A stretch of DNA of 64,000 nucleotides, taken from Clostridium merdae (lineage in GTDB: Bacteria; Bacillota; Clostridia; Oscillospirales; Acutalibacteraceae). Location of the stretch: the NCBI RefSeq assembly GCF_900176635.1, contig NZ_FXLN01000004.1, positions 310,001-374,000 on the forward strand, in the 5' to 3' direction. Position 1 is the first letter of the stretch. Every line of letters begins with the position of its first letter. Below, one piece after another: positions 8,140-16,970 of the stretch. The position numbers were made by a program, and so were the translations under genes. Under the pieces are notes generated by a model. That model had not been told where the DNA came from. It worked only from the letters and a program-made list of their open reading frames with translations, and made no database searches.

Positions 8140-8215
8140 CAAAAAGGATGAAACATTTACTTCCTTATGGGCAGAAAAGTAAATAAACAGTACTTAAATA
8201 TATAACTGAACAAAG

Positions 8216-8252
8216 TAAAAGCCAGCGTCATTTAGGCGCTGGCTTTTTTGGG
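8216..8252 (+). terminator. Terminator after the DUF1963 gene
   Basis: AAAGCCAGCG pairs with CGCTGGCTTTTTT around a short loop. Confidence 0.85.
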
Positions 8253-8280
8253 GGGAGTATAATTAAAATTTTTTGTATTA

Positions 8281-9201
8281 CTATTCGAGTGTCAGCCCAT
8301 AGCTGTCTATTACCGCACGAAGCTCTTCTACATAAGAGAGAGCCTGTTTACTTAGCTGAATTTGTCGGTTTGAAATCCAGCCAACTTGAATTTGATCATC
8401 AACAATTAGTGGTACGGAAGTGATGTTATCTCCATTTAAATCAGCACTTACAATTCCGGTGGAAATCGTGTACCCATCAAGACCTATCATCAGGTTAAAG
8501 ATGGTTGCACGGTCACTCACATGAATGCTTTTTTTATGGAAGACGGTGCTTAATATTTCCTCTGAAAAATAAAAGGAATTAAAATCTCCCTGTTCGTAAG
8601 ACAAATAGGGGTATTCTTCTAAATCCTCTAAGGTAACGGATTTTCTCTTTGCCAAAGGATTACTGGAACTAATAAAAATATGTGGTTTGGCTGTAAAAAG
8701 CGGGTGAAATTCCAAGTGATTCTCTTTTAATAATTTATCAATTACTTTTTGATTGAATGGATTGCGGTATAAAATACCAATCTCACTTCGTAGTGTTTTC
8801 ACATCTTCAATAATCTCGTAGGTTCTAGTTTCTCGCAAAGTGAATTCGTATTCATCTGCACCACTTTTTTCAATCATATTTACAAATGCGTTGACTGCAA
8901 ATGCATAATGCTGTGTAGAAATAGAGCATAATTGGCGTGAGGGCTTTTTATTTACATAGCGTTGCTCCAACAGGCTTGCCTGTTCGGTCACTTGGCGCGC
9001 ATAGCCAAGGAACTCCGCACCGTCAGAGGTTAGCGTAATGCCCTTTGGGGTTCGCAGAAAAAGCTCAATCCCCATTTCAGATTCCAGCTCTTTTACTGCG
9101 TTAGAGAGGCTGGGCTGGGTAATATACAGCTTTTTTGCAGCTTCATTAATCGAACCGCAATTCACTATTTCAATAATATATTTCAGCTGCTGTAATGTCA
9201 T
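8281..9201 (-). CDS. LysR-family transcriptional regulator
   Basis: 306 residues. An N-terminal winged HTH spans residues 1-60 (MTLQQLKYIIEIVNCGSINE, ITQPSLSNAVKELE) and a periplasmic-binding-like effector domain spans about residues 90-300. The start follows GGAGGAT at 8 bases. It lies downstream of the FAD dehydrogenase gene on the same strand, with a terminator between, so it is probably transcribed separately. The effector is not recognisable; LysR proteins of this kind often sense sulfur or amino-acid metabolites. No divergent target gene is adjacent. Confidence 0.9.
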   Translation of the reverse strand: MTLQQLKYIIEIVNCGSINEAAKKLYITQPSLSNAVKELESEMGIELFLRTPKGITLTSDGAEFLGYARQVTEQASLLEQRYVNKKPSRQLCSISTQHYAFAVNAFVNMIEKSGADEYEFTLRETRTYEIIEDVKTLRSEIGILYRNPFNQKVIDKLLKENHLEFHPLFTAKPHIFISSSNPLAKRKSVTLEDLEEYPYLSYEQGDFNSFYFSEEILSTVFHKKSIHVSDRATIFNLMIGLDGYTISTGIVSADLNGDNITSVPLIVDDQIQVGWISNRQIQLSKQALSYVEELRAVIDSYGLTLE

Positions 9202-9293
9202 GCCTATATCCTCCGCACAGCGTATTTTTTAAATCGCTTTGTAGAATTATTATACCCGATGCTGGTTCGTAGGGCAACGCTGAAATAAAATAA

Positions 9294-9332
9294 AACTCCC
9301 CTTCTACACTTTGTTACAGTAAAAGGGGAGAG
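9294..9332 (-). terminator. Terminator of the FAD dehydrogenase gene
   Basis: On the minus strand CTCCCCTTTTACTGT pairs with ACAGT/AGAAGGGGAG elements and is followed by TTTTATTTTA. Confidence 0.75.
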
Positions 9333-9341
9333 ACAATATCA

Positions 9342-10775
9342 TTATTTTGATTCTTTCATGTTTTTGGCAATATTTCTTGCTACGACCACACCAGTTACGG
9401 AGGCTTGCATCAGCCCGCGAGTAATACCTGCTCCGTCACCAATGGCATAAAGGTTATCCACTGAAGTTTCAAATGTGTTTTTCACCTTTACTTTGGAGGA
9501 GTAAAATTTCACCTCTACACCATAAAGCAACGTGTTCTTGGAGTAGAGACCTGGTGCTATTTTGTCGAACGCACGAAGACCTTCCACTACACTGGTCAGG
9601 TGGCGGTGGGGAAGAACAAACGATAAATCTCCCGGCACTGCATTTTTTAGAGTTGGAACAGTAGTGGAGCGCTTCAAGCGTGAAAGGTCTGTTCGGCGTC
9701 CCATCAAAAGGTCGCCCAAACGCTGCACCATAATACCACCGCCAGTTAACATGTTACCAAGCTGGGCAATGTAGCGACCGTATTCAATTGGCTGGTTAAA
9801 TGGCTCGGTAAAATTGGTGGATACAAGTAAGGCAAAGTTTGTGTTGTCAGTATGGCGGCCTTCATCCGCATAGCTGTGTCCATTCACTACGGCAATGCCT
9901 TTGCCGCCAACACCACCCTCGTAATGCTCTTCACTTACGATTCCACCAGGATTCATGCAGAAAGTTCGAACCTTGCTCTCAAAAGTATCAGAGTAATATA
10001 CAAGCTTTGCTTCATACAGGTGCTTGGTGAGGGGGTCCATTACCGCGTTTGGCACCTCAACGCGAACGCCAATGTCTACGGCATTGTTGGTGGTGGAAAT
10101 GCCATTTTCAGCTGCAATACGGTTGAGCCAGTCGGCACCGCCGCGGCCAGGGGCAAGTACAATGTAAGGTGCCGTTAGACATTTGCGTTCCCCTTGCTTA
10201 TTTACTGCCCACACACCGGTGGCTTTGCCATCCTCATTTTGAATGGATTCTGCGGTAGTATATTCTAAAAAAGTAAAGTTTTCTTTTGCATTTAAGTGGT
10301 CGTACATGCCACGGAGAACATCGAAAGAATATTCGGTTCCCATATGGCGCACGGGACAGGGTACAAGCTGAATGTTGTGTTTTTTAGCATCGTAAGCAAT
10401 TTTATCTGCAAATTTATCACTGAGGCCGTAAACTGTTTCAGGTGCGCCAAAGCCTAAGTAAATATCGTCGGCGTAGTGAATTAAGTTGGTTACTTCCTCA
10501 CGCGGTAGGTAATCGGTCACATTTCCGCCTACTTCATAAGAAAGGGAAAGCTTGCCGTCTGAAAAAGCGCCGGCACCGGCCCAGCCATTCATAATATGGC
10601 ATGGATTACAGTGTGCGCAGATTCCTTTTGTTCTGGCGGGACAGGTTCGGCGAGCAATGGTGCTGCCGCTGTCAATCATTAAAACTTTTGCCTGCGGAGC
10701 GGTTTTCTCCAGCTCTAAAGCAGCAAAAATTCCTGCAGGGCCAGCCCCTACAATAATTACGTCATACTCAAACAT
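9342..10775 (-). CDS. FAD-dependent dehydrogenase (COG2509-like)
   Basis: 477 residues. The ATG at 10775 follows GGGAGG; the frame continues 26 codons upstream without homology. An FAD/NAD-binding Rossmann motif, DVIIVGAGPAGIFAALEL, starts at residue 5. A cysteine-rich stretch near residue 43-63 (CPARTKGICAHCNPCH) is characteristic of this uncharacterised family and could hold a redox-active pair. The C-terminus has the second FAD contact, LYAIGDGAGITRG, near residue 440. The family is annotated as an FAD-dependent oxidoreductase of unknown substrate. A very small membrane-protein gene lies just upstream on the same strand. Confidence 0.88.
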   Translation of the reverse strand: MFEYDVIIVGAGPAGIFAALELEKTAPQAKVLMIDSGSTIARRTCPARTKGICAHCNPCHIMNGWAGAGAFSDGKLSLSYEVGGNVTDYLPREEVTNLIHYADDIYLGFGAPETVYGLSDKFADKIAYDAKKHNIQLVPCPVRHMGTEYSFDVLRGMYDHLNAKENFTFLEYTTAESIQNEDGKATGVWAVNKQGERKCLTAPYIVLAPGRGGADWLNRIAAENGISTTNNAVDIGVRVEVPNAVMDPLTKHLYEAKLVYYSDTFESKVRTFCMNPGGIVSEEHYEGGVGGKGIAVVNGHSYADEGRHTDNTNFALLVSTNFTEPFNQPIEYGRYIAQLGNMLTGGGIMVQRLGDLLMGRRTDLSRLKRSTTVPTLKNAVPGDLSFVLPHRHLTSVVEGLRAFDKIAPGLYSKNTLLYGVEVKFYSSKVKVKNTFETSVDNLYAIGDGAGITRGLMQASVTGVVVARNIAKNMKESK

Positions 10776-10880
10776 AGTTGAACCTCCCAAATTATAAAAT
10801 AACACAACAAAATATACCTGCTGGAGAGCCTCCGGCAGGCAGAAACAAGGCAACTGACGCCCAACGTATTTTATTCTGGT

Positions 10881-11003
10881 TTACAGGTAAAATACAATGG
10901 AAAGAACAGAACCACCAATTAGCAGAGCACAAACGAGTGCAACAATTCGCACCCAAAGAGCATGGTTGCTTGCGTTCGTCTTTTTTTGTTTTATTTGCGG
11001 CAT
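10881..11003 (-). CDS. 40-aa single-span membrane protein
   Basis: ATG at 11003 with GGAGGAAG 4-5 bases upstream, ending in TAA at 10883-10881. The peptide starts MPQIKQKKTNASNH (basic) and continues with a single hydrophobic helix, WVRIVALVCALLIGGSVLSI, ending FYL. The basic N-terminus followed by one membrane span suggests an inner-membrane microprotein with its N-terminus inside. It is 105 bases upstream of the FAD dehydrogenase and may share its transcript. Similar small basic/one-helix proteins are common in Firmicutes; no function can be assigned. Confidence 0.65.
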   Translation of the reverse strand: MPQIKQKKTNASNHALWVRIVALVCALLIGGSVLSIVFYL

Positions 11004-11189
11004 ACGTTCTTCCTCCATTCTGAAACCTGTTCTATTATACCTAAAAATACAGGAAGATATGTTACCTAGCTGTAAACAAATGATAAGAAGATGCGGGATG
11101 GAGCAGCATTTCTGCCAACCTTGACAAGCGTATCCATTTGCAATAGAATGGTTTTTGTCACATGGAACGTGCAGAATAAGGAGAAAAAT

Positions 11190-12296
11190 ATGGCAAGAAG
11201 AGAAGATGACCGCCGTGGTCGCAGCGAAAACCGAAGACCAAGCGGAGAAATAGACCGTTATAATTACGTTGAACGCGACATTTACAGTAATAGCGGGCGT
11301 AATGCTTCCAGTTCTTCCGGCACGGCAAGGAAAACATCCTCCAAGCGTCGTTCACCGAGAAAGAAAAAAGGGAAGAAGATTGTTGGCATTCTTTTGGCAG
11401 TGGTCATATTGTTTTGTGCAACCATTTTTGCGTATGCTTCGTCTTTATTGTCTCAAATTAAAAGGGATCATACAGACACACAAAGTTATGTACAGCAGCC
11501 CTCGGCCGCGCCACAGTGGGGAGTAATCTCTGACAAAGGGGTCACCAACATTTTGCTGATTGGTACCGACCGAGTGGAAGATGGTTTGCAGCGGTCTGAC
11601 ACAATGATGCTCGTTTCTCTAGATAATAAAACCAAAAAAGTAAAGCTAACCTCATTTTTACGTGATTTGTACGTAGAAATTCCGACCGTTGGCAAAACAA
11701 AGCTGAATGCTTCCTTTAGTAACGGCGGCGCTGCACTAACTATGCAAACAATTGAGAATAATTTTCGTATTGATATTGATAAATTCGTTACGATTGATGT
11801 AGATAGCTTTGCTGAGATTATTGATAAAATGGGTGGAATAGAGGTCAATGTCAGTAAGGCAGAGGCCAAAGAAATGAATCGGGTAATGGATGCCCAGATG
11901 ACCGCCGGTCGCAACCATATGCGTGGAACCTTGGCTTTGTATTATGCCCGAATTCGAAGAATCGATAGCGATTTTGGGCGCACTGGCCGCCAGCGGCAGG
12001 TGATTAGCTGTATGGTGGACAAGCTCAAAACAAAGAATCCCATTGAACTCTCCTCTTTACTGCACGATTATATGGGTTACGTTACCACCAACTTGTCTGA
12101 TGGTGAAATGCTGAGCCTCGCAGCAAATGCAATGAGTATTATGAACTACCCAATAGAAACACTTCATATGCCAGATGCGGGATTGTATGAGGATGAGCGT
12201 ATCTCTGGTGTTGGGGATGTACTAAACCCCGACTTAGAAGCGAACTGTAAGGTGCTTCGTGAATTTATTTATGGTACAGATTCTTCTGAAAAATAA
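11190..12296 (+). CDS. LytR-CpsA-Psr (LCP) family cell-wall ligase
   Basis: 368 residues. A basic, Ser/Arg-rich cytoplasmic tail (residues 1-63) precedes one membrane helix (64-86) and an extracellular LCP domain. LCP signatures are NILLIGTDRV near residue 121, QRSDTMMLVSLD near 134, SFLRDLYVEIP near 155 and the ARIRRIDSDFGRTGRQRQ stretch near 255, whose arginines bind the polyprenyl pyrophosphate. LCP enzymes transfer lipid-linked glycopolymers to peptidoglycan. Start chosen at ATG 11190 after AAGGAG. Single-gene unit ending in a bidirectional terminator shared with tcdA. Confidence 0.93.
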   Translation: MARREDDRRGRSENRRPSGEIDRYNYVERDIYSNSGRNASSSSGTARKTSSKRRSPRKKKGKKIVGILLAVVILFCATIFAYASSLLSQIKRDHTDTQSYVQQPSAAPQWGVISDKGVTNILLIGTDRVEDGLQRSDTMMLVSLDNKTKKVKLTSFLRDLYVEIPTVGKTKLNASFSNGGAALTMQTIENNFRIDIDKFVTIDVDSFAEIIDKMGGIEVNVSKAEAKEMNRVMDAQMTAGRNHMRGTLALYYARIRRIDSDFGRTGRQRQVISCMVDKLKTKNPIELSSLLHDYMGYVTTNLSDGEMLSLAANAMSIMNYPIETLHMPDAGLYEDERISGVGDVLNPDLEANCKVLREFIYGTDSSEK

Positions 12297-12321
12297 GATT
12301 ACCAGTGGTGATTGCTCGAAA

Positions 12322-12366
12322 TAAGAAGAAGCCATTTCGAAAAGTATCGAAATGGCTTCTTCTTAT
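12322..12366. terminator. Bidirectional terminator between the LCP gene and tcdA
   Basis: AAGAAGAAGCCATTTCGA pairs perfectly with TCGAAATGGCTTCTTCTT, T-rich on both strands. Confidence 0.9.
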
Positions 12367-13121
12367 TTTAATTGAATTAAATCCTTTACCACTTCACCAG
12401 CCAAAATGAGACCGGCAACAGATGGAACAAAGGAGATACTGCCTGGTACTTGGCGGCGAATGGTGCACTTGCGCTTGGTATCTGGCGGGCAAATGCAGTT
12501 ATGCTTGCAGCTATTCGCATCGTCGTCAATAGGGGTAAGGGCTGGCTCCTTGGAATAAACCACTTTTAAGGAATCAATACCGCGTTTTCTCAGCTCGTTG
12601 CGCATCACTCGTGCCAGAGGGCAAACAGAGGTTTTATATATATCCGAAACCTCAAAGCGAGTGGGGTCAAGCTTATTGCCGGCACCCATGCAACTGATAA
12701 TCGGTACATTTGCTGCTTTGGCACGCTCTATTAAAATCAGTTTGGAGGAGATGGTGTCGATGGCATCTACAAGATAATCGTAGCCGGTAAAATCAAACTG
12801 GTCGGCATTTTCCGCACCATAAAATACTTCATGAAGCTCAACCTGTGCTTTGGGGTTAATATCGAGTATCCGCTCTGCCATAGCCTCAACCTTTTTTTTG
12901 CCTACCGTTTTGCGAGTTGCAATGATTTGGCGGTTAATATTCGTTAGGCAAATACGGTCATCATCAAACAGAGCAAAGCTGCCAACACCAGAGCGTGCCA
13001 AGGCTTCCACGGTAAAGCCGCCGACTCCTCCTACTCCAAATATAGCAACCTTTGCGTTTTGCAGGCTCTGCATGGCATCTTTACCCAATAAGAGCTGTGT
13101 TCTTGAAAATTCGTTGAGCAT
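12363..13121 (-). CDS. tcdA: tRNA threonylcarbamoyladenosine dehydratase
   Basis: 252 residues of the ThiF/E1-like superfamily; catalyses ATP-dependent cyclisation of t6A37 in tRNA to ct6A. The nucleotide-binding loop AIFGVGGVGGFTVEALARSG is near residue 26, the ATP-contact DDDRICLTNINRQI near 55, DAIDTISSK near 116, and a cysteine cluster SCKHNCICPP near 205. The start at 13121 has GGAAAGGG upstream and coincides with the family N-terminus (FSRTQLLLG); a 60-codon open extension to 13301 has no homology and was not used. Confidence 0.92.
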   Translation of the reverse strand: MLNEFSRTQLLLGKDAMQSLQNAKVAIFGVGGVGGFTVEALARSGVGSFALFDDDRICLTNINRQIIATRKTVGKKKVEAMAERILDINPKAQVELHEVFYGAENADQFDFTGYDYLVDAIDTISSKLILIERAKAANVPIISCMGAGNKLDPTRFEVSDIYKTSVCPLARVMRNELRKRGIDSLKVVYSKEPALTPIDDDANSCKHNCICPPDTKRKCTIRRQVPGSISFVPSVAGLILAGEVVKDLIQLK

Positions 13122-13336
13122 TCCTGATTCCCTTTCCTGTTTACCGCTGTCAATGCGGCTGGTTTCTATCTTCTGTATAAAAGCTTCCCGTTTTGCAGCC
13201 GAGAATCCTGCCCTTTGAGCAGATGCCCACAATTTACCTTTGAGACTCAGCAGGGGAGTGTGGTAGCATAACAGGAGCCTTTGCGTTTTTGAATACCGCA
13301 CTATTATACTGCATATTCCTTTTGTGGTAAATACCC

Positions 13337-13630
13337 TTAGTGGTATACCTGGTAGAGCAGAGTTACGATAATCAGTTGTGCAAGCAGCAAAAGCGGCAGC
13401 CCGAGCATGAAGCGCTTATGCTGAGTTTTATGCCGAATAATATGCATGGTAACCAGCATTGACGGTGTACCGCCAAGAATTGCTAAGGTAAATAAATTTT
13501 TTTCTGGCACCCGCCGCCCATGCGTGCGGGCCTGTTTTTTATCATACACAGTAACAACGGCGGCGATTAGGTTCATCACACCAAGGTATAGCACGATTCC
13601 CACTATGTTTGAAAAGATGATTTGAAACAT
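13337..13630 (-). CDS. DUF1294 small membrane protein
   Basis: 97 residues with three hydrophobic helices: about 7-29, a central one around LFTLAILGGTPSMLVTM, and 72-95. The conserved loop YDKKQARTHGRRVPEKNL followed by LGGTPS is diagnostic of DUF1294. The ATG at 13630 follows AGAGAG. Function unknown; it is an integral membrane protein. It lies 215 bases upstream of tcdA on the same strand and could be co-transcribed with it. Confidence 0.88.
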   Translation of the reverse strand: MFQIIFSNIVGIVLYLGVMNLIAAVVTVYDKKQARTHGRRVPEKNLFTLAILGGTPSMLVTMHIIRHKTQHKRFMLGLPLLLLAQLIIVTLLYQVYH

Positions 13631-13815
13631 AAACGAAGCTCTCTTTCTTGTCCAAATTTTGCTGAAATGAAAGCGGACAGGTCTTTTTTACATAACAACC
13701 GCATTATAAATAGAAAGAACAGCACGAGGACAGGTTCTATCTTTTCTATTTTTATTATACTCGTATATCAAAATTCACTTTCAGTGAACTGACTTTCAAA
13801 AAGGAGGATTGTAAA

Positions 13816-15117
13816 ATGAAAAACGAGCGAATTTGGCAAAGCTATGTGCCAAGCGTTTTTGCAGTAGCTTTGTTGATTGTCTCTGTTCTTCTTACTATGG
13901 CGGTGCAGGGAGGGCCTCCGGCACAGCAGCATGTTGGCTTAGAATCTAAACCCGCTGCGTCATCACAGGCCTCCTCTACGGAGGGCTCGCAAGCAGGTGC
14001 CAGTTCTACTGCTGCTCCCGTTAACACAGCCCCTAAAGATGAAATGCGGGCGGTGTGGGTACCTTATATGAGCCTTGCTATGAGTTCGCAAGCCGACCAA
14101 AGTCAGGCAGCTTTTCAAAAGAAATTTGACGCCATTGTCGCAAATGCAAAAAGCAAAGGAATGAATACGCTAATTGTACATGTGCGCCCATTTGGGGACG
14201 CATTGTATCCGTCTGATTACTTCCCATGGTCGCATATTTTAACTGGAACACAAGGTGTAAACCCGGGTTACGACCCACTTGCCTATATGGTACAGGCTAC
14301 ACACAAATCGGGTATGAAAATCCACGCATGGGTGAATCCACTGCGTATTCGTACAAACAATACACCAACGGTGCTTGCGCAGAGCAATCCCTACAACAAA
14401 TGGAATTTACAAAAGCTTTCGGGGCGAACAGTTACGCTCGACAATGGTTCTTATTATAATCCCGCATACCCTGAGGTACTAAAGCTAATCACCGATGGAG
14501 TAGGCGAAATTGTGAAGAAATACGATGTAGACGGCATTCAGTTCGACGACTACTTTTACCCCACGGAGAGCAGTGTGTTCGATACTGGCTCATATGGTGC
14601 ATACTTAGCTGAGGCAAAGAAAAATGGCTCTGCCATGGAGCTCTTAGAGTGGCGGCGTGCGAATATTAATAAGATGGTATCGATGGTATACCGTGAGATT
14701 AAAAGTATTAAACCCAACGTGTTATTTGGTATTTCTCCCCAAGGAAATGTTCAAAACGATTTACGAATGGGGGCAGACGTAGTCTCGTGGGCTTCCACTG
14801 CCGGATACGTGGATTACATATGCCCGCAGCTCTATGTTAATTTTGAAAATCCCATTCTTCCGTTTGACCAAGGGGCAAAGCAGTGGAAGCAAATGGTTAC
14901 TGCCAAAGGAGTTCAGCTCTATTTTGGTCTTGCAGTGTACAAAGCCGGCACGGATGTGGATGAGGGAACGTGGAAAAAATCCAGCGACATTTTGCAAAAG
15001 CAAATAGAGCTTGGCAGGCAGATTGGTTCTGGAGGCTTTATGTTCTACGCGTATGACCAGCTGGATGCAGAGCATAGCCGTGAAGAGGTGAAAAACGTAA
15101 TCAAGCTGCTGAACTAA
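13816..15117 (+). CDS. GHL10-type glycoside-hydrolase-like protein, membrane anchored
   Basis: 433 residues. A single N-terminal helix (about 9-30) acts as signal or anchor, then a Ser/Ala/Gln-rich linker (35-75) leads to a TIM-barrel domain from EMRAVWVPYMSL near residue 76. Family motifs of GHL10 (PF02638, once DUF187) are LIVHVRPFGDALYPS near 117, GMKIHAWVNPLRIR near 167, VDGIQFDDYFYP near 236 and YICPQLYVNFENP near 335; the acidic residues in FDDYF are likely catalytic. Related proteins act on peptidoglycan or other cell-surface glycans in spore-formers. The start follows AAAGGAGG. Confidence 0.9.
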   Translation: MKNERIWQSYVPSVFAVALLIVSVLLTMAVQGGPPAQQHVGLESKPAASSQASSTEGSQAGASSTAAPVNTAPKDEMRAVWVPYMSLAMSSQADQSQAAFQKKFDAIVANAKSKGMNTLIVHVRPFGDALYPSDYFPWSHILTGTQGVNPGYDPLAYMVQATHKSGMKIHAWVNPLRIRTNNTPTVLAQSNPYNKWNLQKLSGRTVTLDNGSYYNPAYPEVLKLITDGVGEIVKKYDVDGIQFDDYFYPTESSVFDTGSYGAYLAEAKKNGSAMELLEWRRANINKMVSMVYREIKSIKPNVLFGISPQGNVQNDLRMGADVVSWASTAGYVDYICPQLYVNFENPILPFDQGAKQWKQMVTAKGVQLYFGLAVYKAGTDVDEGTWKKSSDILQKQIELGRQIGSGGFMFYAYDQLDAEHSREEVKNVIKLLN

Positions 15118-15147
15118 ACAAAATAATCTTAATAAATAAATTTTAAA

Positions 15148-16434
15148 TTACAAGAGCTCCGCGGTGCAGCCGTCTTTGCTGGCAGTCTCAATGCGAACAG
15201 GCAAAATACTGCCTTGCAGCGGCTGCTCCGAATTTACAGTTACAGGGGTATAATTTTCCGTATAACCCTCATATACTCCAGAGGCACATTCACGCTCGAA
15301 TAAAACATTGGCGGTTAGCCCAATTTGACGTTCAAAAAACTCCAGCATAGTTTTCTGTGTAACCTCAATCATTGCCTTGCTGCGGCGGTCTTTGGTCTCT
15401 TTTGTGAGTTGATCTGGCGCAGAATAGGCAACGGTGCCCGGGCGTCGGGAGTAAGCAAATACATGTACCTTTGCAAAGCCGATTTCCTGCGCAAACGCAA
15501 GGGATTCGGCGAACTCCTGCTCGGTTTCACCCGCAAATCCCACCATAATGTCTGTTGTGATGGCGGGGTTTTCAAAAGCAAGGCGCAGGTTATGAACAAT
15601 CTCACGGTACTCCGCCGTATTATAGTGTCGGTTCATTCGGCGCAGAGTAGCGTCGCAGCCGCTTTGCAGTGAAAGGTGAAACTGCGGGCAGAACTTGTTT
15701 TGAGCGGCCAACCGCTGTATTACCGGTTGGCTAAGCTGTTCCGGCTCAAGTGAGCCAAGGCGTACTCGTTCAATACCCGGTGTACGGCAGGCAGCCTCCA
15801 CTGCGTCGCAAAGGTGCAGGTCAAGCTCCTGCCCGTAAGCAGAAAGGTTGATTCCAGTCAGTACAACCTCACGAAACCCTTTTTCAGCCAATAGGCGAAG
15901 CTCTTGCTCCAAATCTTCCAATGGTTTGGAGCGTACACGCCCTCTTGCATATGGGATAATGCAATAGGAGCAGAAGCGGTTGCATCCATCCTGAATTTTA
16001 ATAAAAGCGCGGGTGCGCTCCTGAAAATCTTCAATTTGCATGGGCTCAAATTCTCCCTTGCGCTCATGGGGAACAATGTCGATAATCCTTTGACGCGTTG
16101 AGAGATATGTTAAAATGTTGGGCAGCAGTGAGCTGCGGTTTGAATTACCAAGAACAATGTCTGCTTCTGCTAAAGCGGTAGCTTCCTCCGGGAATGCCTG
16201 TGGCATACAGCCGGTTAGCACAATCACAGCGTCCGGATTCTGTCGACGTGCACGGTGCAGAGTTTGTCGAACTTTATGGTCACTGGTTGCGGTGACGGTG
16301 CAGGAGTTAATCAGCACTACATCTGCCGAATCCCCGATGGAAGGGGAAAACCCGGCGTGCTGAAGCTGTTGCAGCATTGCCTGCGATTCATACTGGTTCA
16401 CCTTACAGCCAAGTGTAATCACATGTACTTTCAT
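15148..16434 (-). CDS. mtaB: tRNA (N6-threonylcarbamoyladenosine37-C2)-methylthiotransferase
   Basis: 428 residues, a radical-SAM methylthiotransferase that converts t6A37 to ms2t6A37. The N-terminal UPF0004 domain begins VHVITLGCKVNQYESQAM with the auxiliary-cluster cysteines; the radical-SAM cluster is C151-x3-C155-x2-C158 in CNRFCSYCIIPYARG. A C-terminal TRAM-like domain follows. GCKVNQYES distinguishes MtaB from MiaB. The ATG at 16434 follows AAAGGAA; the frame continues 51 codons upstream over A/T-rich DNA without homology. With tcdA, this window holds two t6A37-modifying enzymes. Confidence 0.93.
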   Translation of the reverse strand: MKVHVITLGCKVNQYESQAMLQQLQHAGFSPSIGDSADVVLINSCTVTATSDHKVRQTLHRARRQNPDAVIVLTGCMPQAFPEEATALAEADIVLGNSNRSSLLPNILTYLSTRQRIIDIVPHERKGEFEPMQIEDFQERTRAFIKIQDGCNRFCSYCIIPYARGRVRSKPLEDLEQELRLLAEKGFREVVLTGINLSAYGQELDLHLCDAVEAACRTPGIERVRLGSLEPEQLSQPVIQRLAAQNKFCPQFHLSLQSGCDATLRRMNRHYNTAEYREIVHNLRLAFENPAITTDIMVGFAGETEQEFAESLAFAQEIGFAKVHVFAYSRRPGTVAYSAPDQLTKETKDRRSKAMIEVTQKTMLEFFERQIGLTANVLFERECASGVYEGYTENYTPVTVNSEQPLQGSILPVRIETASKDGCTAELL

Positions 16435-16579
16435 GGGGATTCCTTTCTTATTACCAAATAACTTTAAAAAATAAACGTGTAAAAATGACATTATTTTACA
16501 ATATATTGAAGATAACTGAAGAATTGTGAAAAAAGCTCTAAAAAAGTCTAATAGAACAGAAATAACTGTTTTTTTGATA

Positions 16580-16608
16580 TTGACCAACCGTCAACTGTAC
16601 GCTATGAT
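16580..16608 (+). promoter_or_regulatory. Promoter of the HPr-like gene
   Basis: TTGACC at 16580-16585, 17-base spacer, TATGAT at 16603-16608. Confidence 0.75.
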
Positions 16609-16669
16609 AGGAACTAGATAGTTCATTATTCAAAGCAATTCATAGAATCAAGAATAGGAGATGTCGACT

Positions 16670-16906
16670 ATGTATACAACCGATATTCTGTTGTCCAGCA
16701 TAGAAGCAGTGAAAAAGTTTGTCTCTTTGGCAAACCGATACGACTTCCCAATTAATCTTAGAACAGACAAGTATTCAATTGATGCGAAGTCTATTATGGG
16801 AGTATTTAGTTTAGACCTGTCCAAACCGGTTACGGTTGAACTCGAAGGTCCGCAGGCAGAGCACTTTATTTCGCAACTTACTGAATTTACACCGCAGAAC
16901 GCATAA
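16670..16906 (+). CDS. HPr-like protein lacking the phosphorylatable histidine
   Basis: 78 residues with the HPr fold. The family core IDAKSIMGVFSLDL is intact, so the regulatory serine equivalent (Ser46) is present as S41. The N-terminal GLHARPA segment of true HPr is replaced by DILLSSIEAVKKFV, so the catalytic histidine (His15) is missing and PTS phosphotransfer is not possible. This resembles Crh-type or clostridial HPr-like regulators. I prefer the ATG at 16670, 9 bases after GGAG, over the ATG at 16661, which abuts the RBS. Single-gene unit with promoter and terminator. Confidence 0.85.
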   Translation: MYTTDILLSSIEAVKKFVSLANRYDFPINLRTDKYSIDAKSIMGVFSLDLSKPVTVELEGPQAEHFISQLTEFTPQNA

Positions 16907-16940
16907 CATAATAATAACTAAAGAAGCGGTATGGTTACCT

Positions 16941-16970
16941 AAAAAGCCCGGATTTTTCCGGGCTTTTTTA
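16941..16970. terminator. Terminator shared by the HPr-like and ABC-F genes
   Basis: AAAAAGCCCGG/CCGGGCTTTTTT with a short T loop; works for both converging genes. Confidence 0.85.

Noticed and set aside
13122..13301. N-terminal extension of tcdA
   Set aside because: The frame is open, but the family N-terminus and an RBS coincide with the ATG at 13121.
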